DNA of 64,000 nucleotides, from the NCBI RefSeq assembly GCF_051014685.1, contig NC_135058.1, forward strand, positions 9,400,811-9,464,810, in the 5' to 3' direction. Position 1 is the stretch's first letter; every line of letters starts with the position of its first letter. This document shows, piece after piece, positions 1-11,800 of the stretch. The notes beneath the pieces are model-generated. The model did no database searches and was not told the origin of the DNA. It saw only the letters and a program-made list of their open reading frames with translations. The position numbers and the translations under genes were made by a program. The DNA is from Ptiloglossa arizonensis (lineage: Eukaryota; Arthropoda; Insecta; Hymenoptera; Colletidae).

Positions 1-1510
1 GAGATGGAGTGAATAATAACTTTCTCTTTGATGTACTCAGTGGTGTATGCCGACGAGTACTTAATATGCTTGGTGTTTTCTTTGATGCACTTGTAGTAAT
101 TTTTTTAGATGCGCTTAAAGTTATTTTTTTCACCGATTTATCTTTTGCCTCCTTCCTAGCTTTTTTTATTGTTTTTTTTTCTTCATTCAAATGTTCCCAT
201 GATTCTTTTAATAATTCCTCTATTGATACTCCATTTATAGTAAATATTTCTCCATGCATAGATTCATATTCCTTTATTAAATTCCTTAGTTGTTCTTCTA
301 TTTTTGGCAACTTTTTTTGAATTGTTTTACGTTCTTTTTCTTCCATTAATAATTGACCACCACGATTGTAGAAACGATCTGGATCATTTGCACGCTGTAA
401 CAATTCTTTCATTTTTGTCCACAGGTTGTCACGTTCTTCTAAGAGTTCAAATATAGACTTATGGGTTTCATAAAATTCCTGTACCCTTTTGACTTCAAGT
501 TCATGTAATGTCAGTAAATCTTCTGTGTATGTTTCACAATGAAAATAGTTAAATTGTTTTCTCTGTTCTTCGCTGAATTTACATAAATCCCATAATTTTG
601 TCAAATCAGTTCTTACTTGTGACACACATGTTGCAATATTTTGTTTTCTTTTTTCTTTACATCGTGCTAACTCTGCTTCTAATGCATTTATAGTTGCAAC
701 GCTACATCCAACATAACTATTAACAAAAGACTGACAAATGCGTTCAGGTTCATTGAGATACTTCCATAAAGCATTTAACTGTTGTTTAATATCTTCTACG
801 TGTTCTTTTGCTTTATCTACACGGTCTTTAAGTTTATCTCGAAATTCTTTCAACTTTGTCATGTTATTATTATTAAAAACAAAGTTTTCACTGTCTTTAA
901 ATACATAGTGTTCGAAATTCGAGGATGGAGATGTGCCTAAATCATCCATCATTTTAATAATTGTTCTGCGCATTTCCTTAAAAATAGACTCTAAACGATT
1001 CTTCTCACCTTCCTGCTTTTCAAGATAAAGTTTAAAACTGTTTAATTCTTCCTCCGATGGCACATCTTTTCCCATACTGATTGGTTGAGTACCTAGTACT
1101 TTGCAAAGACGTTCCTCCTTTTCAAGCAATTCATTCAAATGTGTTATTCGCTGTTGCTTGCAATATTCTAATTTACTTAAATCAGTACGTAATATTTGTT
1201 CTACTTCTTTTAATGAAAAGTTTTCGTATCCATCATTGTTTAACTCTATTTCCAATTCTTTGCTTATTGTAGCAATTTGTTGCAATAATTCTGCAACGTT
1301 GCTTAATATCGTTTCTTTTCTTAGTTGTGATTCTGAAACCATTTCATCTAAGAGATCACTTATGTGGCGAAATACCTGTTCGCAATATATAGAACGGGCT
1401 TCTTCGGTAAATCCTATCTCTTCCCACAATTTGTGTAACTGAGCCAATGTAATTCGAAATTTTACCATCGTCTTCTGTATTGTGGCTTCAGAGTTAGATG
1501 TTTCGGCCAT
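1..1510 (-). CDS. PRC1: PRC1/Ase1/MAP65-family protein regulator of cytokinesis (fascetto-like), 3' end cut by window
   Basis: Antiparallel-microtubule bundler of the spindle midzone, needed for cytokinesis (family knowledge). Read on the minus strand, an ATG at 1510-1508 opens one uninterrupted frame of 503 codons to base 1, with no intron and no stop, so the C-terminus lies left of the window. The translation is Lys/Glu-rich and heptad-like throughout, as expected for the rod of this family. Two blocks are diagnostic. Around residues 301-318 is TKLWDLCKFSEEQRKQF, matching the LWD..(F/Y)S.EQR motif that opens the spectrin-type microtubule-binding domain. Around residues 375-411 is a block starting DPDRFYNRGGQLLMEEKER, the family's RGG-L-EEK signature. 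After residue about 450 the chain becomes basic and Ser/Thr-rich, with TP and SP pairs (STRRHTPLSTSKR) resembling the Cdk-regulated tail of PRC1. Vertebrate PRC1 is about 620 residues, so roughly 100 or more are missing here by truncation only. The gene is divergent from the deoxyhypusine synthase gene. Confidence 0.93.
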   Translation of the reverse strand, partial: MAETSNSEATIQKTMVKFRITLAQLHKLWEEIGFTEEARSIYCEQVFRHISDLLDEMVSESQLRKETILSNVAELLQQIATISKELEIELNNDGYENFSLKEVEQILRTDLSKLEYCKQQRITHLNELLEKEERLCKVLGTQPISMGKDVPSEEELNSFKLYLEKQEGEKNRLESIFKEMRRTIIKMMDDLGTSPSSNFEHYVFKDSENFVFNNNNMTKLKEFRDKLKDRVDKAKEHVEDIKQQLNALWKYLNEPERICQSFVNSYVGCSVATINALEAELARCKEKRKQNIATCVSQVRTDLTKLWDLCKFSEEQRKQFNYFHCETYTEDLLTLHELEVKRVQEFYETHKSIFELLEERDNLWTKMKELLQRANDPDRFYNRGGQLLMEEKERKTIQKKLPKIEEQLRNLIKEYESMHGEIFTINGVSIEELLKESWEHLNEEKKTIKKARKEAKDKSVKKITLSASKKITTSASKKTPSILSTRRHTPLSTSKRKLLFTPS

Positions 1511-2256
1511 TCTTATATTTCTTCCGTACACGTTTTAAAGAAAAATTGTACGTTTACCCTTTAACAAGATAACTCTAATGAAACTGAGTTATATTGTTTA
1601 TATATTTACTTAGTATAAAACGTGCACATGTTACACAAAAACAATTTCACTAGTAAGACAGAATTGACCGTTGTTCAATTTGAATTCATATTCTACACAA
1701 CGCCACTGCGGCCACTCGCATCCCTAGTTGCCAGATGTACCGCTTTTTTTTAGACATGCGCACTGAAAATTGAGTCAGTACAGTACTAAAATTGAGTAGG
1801 AATGGGTATAGTATGGACCCCTTTTAGTTGTTTAAAAAATTATTTTAAAGTTTTTAAAAAATGAATAAAGAAGGAGAGGATATTAAAATAACTGTTAGAA
1901 CAGAGCGTCAGTTTTACATAACAGAAAACAATAATTATATTTCTCACATAAAATTATAGAATCCCACTATAAGTTGTAAGGTTAAACTTTAAAAAATGTT
2001 ACTAGTAATCACGATATAAAAATACATAGAATTAAATATTTATATAATTATATAATATACTTTATATACTATTTTATATAATAAAAAATAAAAAATAAAT
2101 AATTTTTCTAGCATTAATAAATATCTATATATTAAGCGAGTATTAATTTCTGCTGATTCCAACAAAAAGTCACTAATTCCAACTAACATATATAAATCCT
2201 TCAGGGAAGCATTTTGGTTGGTGCAGAAGTTGATTTTCTGCTAGAAGTAGCAAGAA

Positions 2257-2523
2257 TTAAGACTCTCTGGTGTATTTATTAAGTGTATCAGATGAATTAT
2301 ATTGTTCTAATATACATTTTACGCATCGTAAAGTTCTAAATGTTTTAAGGAATAAAGGCATATGTTTCCGGAGTTTTAAAAACCAGATTTCGATCCAATT
2401 TGTCGCATTCATATCGCGACTTGGTTTATTCGAACGTTGGGGCCCTACCACACTTTCATGTCTATAACACTGGCTATACACACCACTGTGTTCTAGTGCG
2501 CATGATCGAAAGAAACAGCACAT
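2257..2523 (-). CDS. Doubtful small ORF, 88 codons, unrecognised
   Basis: A minus-strand frame of 88 codons ends with a stop near 2257. An internal in-frame ATG gives a 51-residue version beginning MNATNWIEIWFLKLRKHMPL. The peptide is basic, with two cysteines as CVKC, and has no signal peptide or clear membrane helix. Two CCAAT boxes lie about 100 bp upstream on its 5' side, which would suit a small leftward transcript. I do not recognise the product. An open frame of this size can arise by chance, so treat it as a candidate only. Confidence 0.15.
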   Translation of the reverse strand: MCCFFRSCALEHSGVYSQCYRHESVVGPQRSNKPSRDMNATNWIEIWFLKLRKHMPLFLKTFRTLRCVKCILEQYNSSDTLNKYTRES

Positions 2524-2613
2524 CTGGCAACTAGGTTGCGTGTTGCACCTGTAGCTTTCTCTGCAGGTATAGACCAGTATATACGTTATTACTCTTTGCA
2601 GTGTGTCTCTCGG

Positions 2614-2637
2614 ATTGGTCGAATATTAAAGGCCAAT
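2614..2637. promoter_or_regulatory. Pair of opposed CCAAT boxes
   Basis: ATTGG at 2614-2618 and CCAAT at 2633-2637 face each other 14 bp apart, in the context CGGATTGGTCG and GGCCAATGG. Paired NF-Y-type boxes are typical of divergent or housekeeping promoters. They lie about 600 bp upstream of the DHPS start codon and about 1.1 kb from that of PRC1. The assignment to either gene is inference. Confidence 0.4.
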
Positions 2638-3236
2638 GGCATAACAGAATTAAATGCTTAATTTTTTCATTTCGTAACCGAATATTGATTAAAATTATTA
2701 ATTAATGGCAAAATTATAAATATTTGTTTATACAAAAATTTAATAGTTGTATTTCACAAATGTTTCCGACATATTAGTTTTAATTTTATTTAATTACAGA
2801 GTATTAGGTGAATTGTTGTTTCATATATATATTATAATATATTTATCTATATCATTATATTTTAAACTAATATGATAAATTTATTTTGTATGTATGTATA
2901 TACTTTTTTAATAAAAATTGATGAAGTTACATTTTATGTACTGCCTTATTCTGACGGTTTGTTACATATCACGCTATAATAGTTGACAGCAATGAGAAAG
3001 ACTTCTGAAGGTTTAAAAAGAGCTGTATAATCTGTATATAATACATAAGTTAACGCTAAATTAATTATTTATAATAACGCATTGAGTATGAAGAATTTAA
3101 AACACTGACATGATCGTGACACTTACATTTTAGGTTATAGCTGTTTATAAATATTGTACTCGTAAAACATATTGTGTGAAAAGTACAACTCAAATAGTAC
3201 AAATAAAAAAACAATTGAAGTAAAATTAATTAAAAA

Positions 3237-4807
<1,571 letters not shown>

Positions 4808-4816
4808 AAAATAAGT

Positions 4817-4841
4817 AATAAAAAATTTAATGTATAATAAA
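4817..4841 (+). terminator. Poly(A) signals of the DHPS gene
   Basis: Two AATAAA hexamers at 4817-4822 and 4836-4841 follow the TGA by 10 and 29 bp and are followed by a T-rich stretch (4855-4870). This implies a very short 3' UTR. Confidence 0.75.
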
Positions 4842-5546
4842 TATAATGTTGCATTTATTTTCTTTATAATTCCCGTATATTTCTATGCGCGAGCACTCGA
4901 TTACAGTTTTTAGTTCTAGTTAATTTCATTCATCGACGATAAGTTTCATTCAATTTCATCCATTCGTTGCGTTGGAAGAATCGAACGAGTGTATGTGCGA
5001 TTATCGTGTGCAAAACTTTCTCGTTTAAAATGATTCCGTGCGATAGAAATTTAAAATTACGATTTTACGCGCGACAAGCATTTCAGTTTCGGAAACATTG
5101 CCTTGCGTAATTTCCATGAGAACGTCGGACTTCGGGTAGGATCATTGTACAGAGACTTGGCGTCAACTTTTTTTATTTAAATATTGGTAACGCTTTGGCG
5201 GTGCGGCGCCTGCGCACTGACAACATTCCTGCGAGACAGGTGTCGGCGGCGCAGGTTTGCAGGCGCCGCACGGTGGTTGTCGACGGTGGGGGTAAGTTGG
5301 CTTGTCAGTTGTTTTCCGTAAGTCCGCGCTCGTGGACGGGCGCTCGAAACCAACCCCCAACCCCTTGTCTAGCTCCCCGACTTTATGGTTTCTGTCCCCG
5401 CGGGATCGGACGTCGAGAGGGCCGGCGGGCCTCACAAATCAGCCATCCTCCGTACGCCATCCCGCCCATTCTCATTCTCGTTGCCGTCGTTCAAATAATT
5501 CTCCGTTATTTCTGACGTTCGCACTGATCCGTCATCGTCGGTATGA
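4842..5546 (+). promoter_or_regulatory. Promoter and 5' UTR region of the downstream large gene (promoter 1)
   Basis: Composition changes from AT-rich to CpG-rich at about 5190. A GC-rich stretch (5190-5470) containing GCGCCGCAC and GGCGGTGCGGCGCC precedes the first coding exon, as in a CpG-type insect promoter. No TATA box is evident. The transcription start is probably between 5190 and 5500, but the sequence alone does not fix it. Confidence 0.5.
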
Positions 5547-5550
5547 ATGA
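5302..5550 (+). other. Upstream ORF overlapping the start codons of the large gene
   Basis: An ATG at 5302 opens an 82-codon frame that stops with TGA at 5548-5550, inside the ATGATGATG start cluster at 5547-5555. If the transcript begins upstream of 5302, this is a long uORF ending exactly on the main start. The peptide is Arg/Ser/Pro-rich and unremarkable. Whether it is transcribed or translated is unknown. Confidence 0.3.
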
Positions 5551-5638
5551 TGATGGACGTGGAGGAGACCAATACCGCCTCCACCGCGAGTTCCTCACCA
5601 AGACCCTCCAGTCCTGCGGCAGATTCTACTTTTATCAG
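5547..5638 (+). CDS. First coding exon (1A) of a large unrecognised gene, probably a transcriptional regulator
   Basis: Three consecutive ATGs at 5547, 5550 and 5553 open a frame of 30 codons plus two bases. It ends at a consensus donor, CAG|GTAAGG. The third ATG has the best context (A at -3, G at +4). The peptide starts MMMDVEETNTASTASSSPRP and is Ser/Thr/Pro-rich. The two leftover bases AG join the C that opens the exon at 13125 to give a serine, so the frame runs on as FI-S-VKREP. A second frame from the ATG at 5543 is also open through both exons. I prefer the 5547 frame because it ends in the same phase as the exon at 30361-30643 and has a composition typical of regulator N-termini. I cannot name the gene; its conserved domain lies outside the window. 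Confidence 0.6.
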
Positions 5639-7029
5639 GTAAGGATTAGAAAATTTCGTCTCGTTGTAAGGTTAGAATGCGCACGATTTAAACGAGGGTA
5701 AACGAGAAAAGAAACGATCACGAACTTGTTCAACAGTTGTTACCGAAAGTACTTGTGAAACTTTTATTCTCTTCGATCGGGTAAACGTTCCTTGCATAGA
5801 TACACTCTGCAAAAAGTTCTAAAACGTTTTCGCCCGTTCCGAAGGATAGAAACATACATGTATATGTACACTATCAGGAGGGTACGGTACAAGCATAAAG
5901 ATGTCTAACGCAATGGCGGTAATTTTTGAAAGATGTAAATTAACTTTGACGAAATCTCCGGATGATTTTACCGTACATTTATCGTGTAGTTCACGCGAAA
6001 GAAAGTTACGCGTTGCGGAGAAACTTTACTTCCGAAGTCGCGTGTTTTCGTAATACACGAACGCTCGGATCGTCCAAGCACTCGAAATTCATCGAATGCA
6101 CGAACAATCTTTTTTCAAGCATCTGTCTTTCGTAAAGCGATAAGAGCTGTTCGCATGGTATTAGTATTTCGGAAGTTAAATGCAATTTAACGGGTATCGC
6201 TTAATAATGCAGACATTAAGAGCACCGCGTCTCGTCATCAGCGTTATAACCTTGTTTTTTATTCAGTCGAGTTAAAAATACGAATGGCCAAACGTAACGC
6301 TACCAACACCTGCCGAATGATTTCTTTCTATACACTCGTACTCGTGTTTCTAAAGACAGTTATTCGATTTTTGATTCGCACGAAACAAGTAACAAAATTG
6401 AATTTTATTCTCATTATTCTTTTATTTTCCCTTTTAATATATCGGTACGAATTAGCTGCGCGTGAGAATTCAATTTTGTAGGTTATCTTGCGCAATTTTT
6501 GTCAACGCGCGAGTTACAGTGAAAATCACCGTGGAAATGAACGCGTAATTTGAGTTCGAATAAAATTCTTGCGAAACTAGCGAACCGATTTCGCGAGTTC
6601 GTTCATTGTTTTCGAAAGCGATTGTCGCGGAGAGGTCTATACAAGCGAGTTATATACGTCTCTCGTTCACGATTTACAGTGCGTGAATAAGGAAGTTTAA
6701 TTCGATACATTGTATGTAGCATGAAAGTGAAATTGAGTAAGTGGATTTCAACATAAAAATTACACGTTACTTTCCTACATCGTTTCAGAGTGTAGTTATT
6801 GAAACGAAAGTTGAAACGTGGTTTCAAATGCATTAAAGTTCTCCGAATCGATGACAAGCGAATTACGAGGAGCACTTTTCCCAGAAGCAATGTGCATTTG
6901 CGGAATACGCTGTATTCAATTATTAACATTCGGTGTTTTTTTTTTTTTTTTTTTTTTTTTCGAACGAGTAGAACCGTATATTGTGGTATTCGGTACTTAT
7001 TGTGGGGTGTTCGATACAACATACAGAGT

Positions 7030-7530
7030 ATCGACTGCAGAGTACTTACCACTCGAGAAAGACTATTCACTACTCCATACTTTGTACTCGATATACATTA
7101 TGTATTCGCTACTTGTTACTCGACGCACATTACTCGATACTTTGTACTCGACACACATTATTCGCTACTGGATACTCGAGATGTATTACTCGATACTTTG
7201 TACTTTATACACATTATTCGCTACTGGATACTCGAGATACATTACTCGATACTTTGTACTCGATGTACATTACTCGATACTTTGTACTCGATGTACATTA
7301 CTCGATACTTTGTACTCGACATACATTACTCGATACTTTGTACTTTATACAAATTATTCGCTACTGGACACCCGAGATACATCACTCGATACTTTGTACC
7401 CGACACACAATACTCGATACTCGGTACTCGACACACGTGACTCGCTACTCGTTACTTAATACTCCCTACCGAGTTCTCGATACTCAATACGCACTATTGG
7501 AACACTCGCTACCGAGTAATCGGTACTCGG
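7030..7530 (+). repeat. 28-bp minisatellite (ATTACTCGATACTTTGTACT...)
   Basis: Roughly sixteen tandem units of 28 bp. Two main variants alternate: one with core TTACTCGATACTTTGTACTC, the other with TTATTCGCTACTGGATACTC. The clearest identical units lie at 7230-7330; both edges decay. Because 28 is not a multiple of three and the unit lacks stops in most frames, long spurious frames run through all three plus-strand frames. Confidence 0.9.
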
Positions 7531-8889
7531 TACCGTTTACCGAGTAGCGAGTTCTCTTTATTCGACACACGTTTACCGTGTACCCCGTACTCGATATAAG
7601 TATCAGTGTCGTAGCTAGGATACTCTGTATTCGTATCAATATAGTTGAAGTTGTACTCGGTATTAGCGTGTCTTCGGGTCGCTGGTAATAGTTACAATGC
7701 TGACGAGACGTTGCAATCATTTTCCAAGGGAACACCACTTATTCCCGAAAGCCTCTAACAGCTTTAACCGCATCGTCGCGATCCTCAAGGTTCCACGCTG
7801 AAAACTTCGCACGAGAGACACAACGATCGGCGAAACCAACGTGAATTCTGTTTCGCTGGAATTTCTTGACAATAATAACAAGAATACAAATTACTTTTAA
7901 CGTCTTTTCGATAAATCGCGAACAGCGTTACTCGCCTGGAACGCTCAGAAATCCTCCCGGGTGTGATACAACAGGTACAATTTCAACGAAACATTAATCG
8001 CGGTAATGTAAATTCGTATTGAACTCGATACGTACTCCAGGACTTCCAGTCGTAACGAATAACAATCAGGTTTGAACTAAATGCTCGTGACTCGGCCGTT
8101 GTCACGTTTGGATTCCGCAACGGTGAGATAAACGATCGAATTCTTAGCAAGAGAAACACGATACGCGGGACGACCGAATTTACGTTACAACTCAATATTT
8201 GAAACTGACCTAATTCTTCACCGGCTCCGAATCCAACGTGAGATCGATTTAATCCATCGTTGTTCCTCGTGGAGCGCAAGGAAAGCCTTCCAACCCTTTT
8301 ATCCACGCGGAGGACGAGAACTCTGTACTCGCGATAATGCGAACCTCGCGTACAGTTCTGCTTATTACAATAAACGCAGATCTTCTCTCCGCGGTGGTAT
8401 TATTTCCGCGGCGAGTTCCCCGATTTATCAACCTACTTCTGGCCGTCCCCTTCCTCGCTTTTTTTTCTTACACGAAAATCCATTTCCATATCTTTCCGTG
8501 CCATCTCCGCCCGCTCATCGTACGATCTTTATTTCAAAACGAAAGTTCTCTCCAGCCGGCGCGAGCACGGGACTCGCGTTGTTTACTCTATCGCTAACGT
8601 CTTTCCCTCTTTATTCGCATACTTTCGGCGCGGGTAATTACCGTTAACTATGTATCTAGGCGCGGAACCCGCGCGCGAGATTCTTTATCCTTTGTACTAC
8701 TTTCAGCAAAGTGTAGCAACGCGTTCATTGTGATCTTTTATTATGATTTATTAATACGAACCGAAGAGGAGTACCATTTGTTTCACCGTGCTTGTTTACC
8801 GAGCTACGTGACGTGACTACGTGCCGTAAGGAAAAAAAAAAAAGAAAAGGGAAAAGAGAAAAATGGAAAAGAAACTGCACGGAAAAGTA

Positions 8890-9310
8890 AATATTTCTCC
8901 TCATCTTTCGTGGGGTGTCTCGCTCCGGGAATCGATCGCAATTGTACGCAACCTTGTGCATTCACTTCCGTAAGATCGTGATCCAACGATGTAAGAAAAT
9001 AATGCACAAGCATCGCGTTGCATTTAATATTGTAATATTGTAATATTGTAAAGCAAAGTAACTCCTTTATATTTAAATTGCTGAAAGAGGTATCACGTCG
9101 TGAGGGATTACAGAAATTAAATACTTTTTCTCATCTTTCGTGGAGCCTTGTTCTGGGAACCGAGCGTAATTCTATGCAACTTTGTGCATTTATTTTCGAA
9201 AGACTCCGGTCTGACGTTCGAAGGAAACAACGTACGCGTTATCGCGTTGCGAATTAAATATTCGGTATTGCGGAGAGAAATAATCTCTTTGTATTTTAAT
9301 AAAAAAAAAA
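8890..9310 (+). repeat. Diverged direct duplication, about 235 bp apart
   Basis: The segment from about 8893 (CTCATCTTTCGTGG, then GGGAATCGA, GTGCATTCACTTCCG, ATCGCGTTG) recurs from about 9131 in the same order with many substitutions (CTCATCTTTCGTGG, GGGAACCGA, GTGCATTTATTTTCG, ATCGCGTTG). This is an old tandem duplication of intronic sequence with no coding content. Confidence 0.7.
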
Positions 9311-10599
9311 AAGAAAAAGAGAAAGAAAAGTGACTTTTCGAAACGAAATTTCGTACGGCAGGAATCGTACACCGGTGAAAGTGATAAACGAATTGGCCGT
9401 TATAACCGCACGAAAGTCTCAATTCGATTTAAAACACTCTTGGTATTTCCGTGCCGTCTTCAGTCAATAATACTGTTTGCCTTTTCCCGCGATTGAAGGC
9501 AGCTCGAGTGTTATAAAAATAAAGCTCGAGCAGGTTCGCTTCGAGAAAGAAAATTGAAGTGATCGTAACGCGAGCCGATCTAACGGAACGCGAGAGCGAT
9601 AACGAAATTCGTATCGAGAATCGTTGCGCGGTAATTTACAAATATCGAAAAATCAATGTTGTCCGTTCTCTGTATTCCGTAACGAGTTCGATGATCCACG
9701 CAGAACACGCACACACGTACAAGCAGATAGCTAGAGAAAGAGAGAGAAGACAAAGAAATTCGTAACTAACTGTTGTCGCGCCAGTTTGTAATTTATATTC
9801 GTCCGATCGAAGCGATTTTAAACCGAACGTTATCGAACGTATTTTCCGCGCCCTTTGTACGAAACGGTGTTTCGTTTCACAAAGCAGAAGTGGCTTATTG
9901 TCGCTTTGTGCCCGAGTACGTGCGAATTTATCGTTTGAAAAATTTCTTCCCGGGTTGAATCGCCCGTTAAACTCCCGCGTACGTAGTATTTGCATATTAT
10001 CGTCCGTAGTGGAATTAATTACGTTCGATCGCGGAGATTCGGGCCCGCGTTCACGATTCGTCCTCCTCTGTCCCTGTCGGTGGTGTGTGATCTCGCGGAT
10101 CTCACCGATCACGTCCAACGGTCTACCCCTCTCCTGTTGGGACGAACGTGTGACACGCGTGATTGAACCACCTTTTAGGTAGGGATATTTTCGGCCGACC
10201 CACTTCGTTCCACTTAATCGAGGGTAATAATTATCGACGACACTCGGAATAGTGCGACTCGGACCGCTCGTATCGATGGTTTCTGTCATCGTCGCGGGTC
10301 AAAGTGGTGGTGGCATCGGTTTGCCGCTCGATAATACGTACTTCGGCTTCCGAAATAGGATATCTATTCATAGAGGGTACTGGGCTCCCCTCTGGATGCC
10401 GAGGGTGTCGATCCGTGTCCCATCCTCTTAGATCTATCGGTTATTGATGGACCTTCGATCTTCTTTGAAGAAGCCTCAAAGACGCCATGGAAATATTTGC
10501 GCCAAGAATTTTCCAATCTGTTGACTCGGGGATCTTAGCTCGGCAACGTGGATGGCTTTCGGAACGCGACCATCCACTGTATTACGGGTTCTTCGATGT

Positions 10600-11370
10600 C
10601 ATTTTTTTATACGGTGATCCCTGCGTCATTGTTCACACCGGGAATCACGATAGAAACGTCCCGAAGTCGTTTTACAAGCTACTCGCTCCATTTTCGATTG
10701 TTTCGAACTATGTTTCCTCGAAAGAGTAAAGCGTCAGAGTTTATAATACTTTGTATTGCGATTGTCACGCATGTGATACATTGCATTATGGATTCGATGT
10801 AATTTTTGTTATATGGTGATCTCTGCGTCATTGTTCACACCGGGAATCACGATAGAAACGTCCCGTAGTCGTTTTACAAGCTACTCGCTCCATTTTCGAT
10901 TGTTTCGAACTATGTTTCCTCGAAAGAGTAAAGCGTAGTTTATAATACCAAAGAGTTAAGCATAGTTTATAATACTTTCTATTGCGATTGTCACGCACGT
11001 GATACCTTGTATTACGAGTTCGATGTAATTTTTTTATACGGTGATCCCTATTGTTTACACCGGGAATCGCGATAGAAACGTCCCAAAATCGTTTTGTAAG
11101 GTACTCGCTCCATTTTCGATTGTTTCGAACTATGTTTCCACGAAAGAGTAAAGCGTCATAGTTTATAATACTTTGTATTGCGATTGTCACGCACGTGATA
11201 CATTGTATTACGGATTAGATGTAATTTTTTTATATGGTGATCCCTACGCCATTGTCTATACCGAGAATCACGATAGAAATGTCCCAAAGTCGTTTTATAA
11301 GGTACTTGCTCCATTTTCGACCGTTTTGAACAATGTTTCCACGAAAGAGTAGAGCGTCACGGTATTGTAA
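10600..11370 (+). repeat. Four tandem copies of a 195-225 bp unit
   Basis: Units begin near 10612, 10813, 11038 and 11233, each with the landmark TATGGTGATCCCT. Each then carries CACCGGGAATCACGATAGAA, GTCGTTTTACAAG, CTCCATTTTCGATTGTTTCG and CGATTGTCACGCACGTGATA. Copies 1 to 3 are very similar; the fourth is more diverged and truncated near 11370. This is a recent local amplification within an intron. Confidence 0.92.
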
Positions 11371-11624
11371 CAAGCTTTGTGCGTTATTGGTAGCCAGAGA
11401 AGTATTTTAGCCCGGCGAAGAGGAAGAAGGCAATATTGAAATAAAGCTTTTCGAGTTATCGGTAGATCGGGAAATATTTCGACGCATCGAAGTGAAAGAA
11501 GGCAATAAACAATCGGTATTCGTTACTCGATACTTAACACTCGGTATCTGATACTCGTTACTCGGAATCGAGTATTCACTACCAAGTATCCGTTTTCGGT
11601 ATACGTTATTTGATACTTGGTATT

Positions 11625-11800
11625 TATCGGTACTTTATATTCCAGTATTTAATACACGATCGTTATGGGTACTCTGTATTCGAGTATTTAATACACGATC
11701 GTTATGGGTACTCTGTATTCGAGTATTCAATACACGATCGTTATGGGTACTCTGTATTCGAGTATTCAATACTTGTTATTTATGAGTACTCTATTTTCGT
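11625..11800 (+). repeat. 39-bp minisatellite, about four copies
   Basis: Unit of 39 bp containing AATACACGATCGTTATGGGT and CTCTGTATTCGAGT, with three near-identical copies between 11645 and 11775 and decayed flanks. The unit is a multiple of three, so an apparent peptide repeat (HDRYGYSVFEY) is open on the plus strand; I regard this as fortuitous. Each unit has the palindrome ACGATCGT. The surrounding 11510-11860 is rich in the TACTCG motif shared with the 28-bp array. Confidence 0.88.

Larger units (their letters stand above)
1511..3236. other. Divergent intergenic region between PRC1 and DHPS
   Basis: About 1.7 kb separates the two start codons. It is AT-rich (especially 2000-2110 and 2640-3230) apart from a more GC-balanced patch at 2400-2640. 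It must hold both 5' UTRs and promoters. The stretch 1690-1740 just upstream of PRC1 (GCCACTGCGGCCACTCGCAT) is the only GC-rich segment there and is the likeliest core promoter for the minus-strand gene. I see no TATA box that can be assigned with confidence, and no conserved protein except the doubtful small ORF listed separately. Confidence 0.6.

Noticed and set aside
6799..7547. Three overlapping frames of 188-213 codons with repeated peptides (TRYFVLD, HYSILCTR)
   Set aside because: They are one 28-bp minisatellite read in three frames; no start context, codon bias or splice sites support coding.
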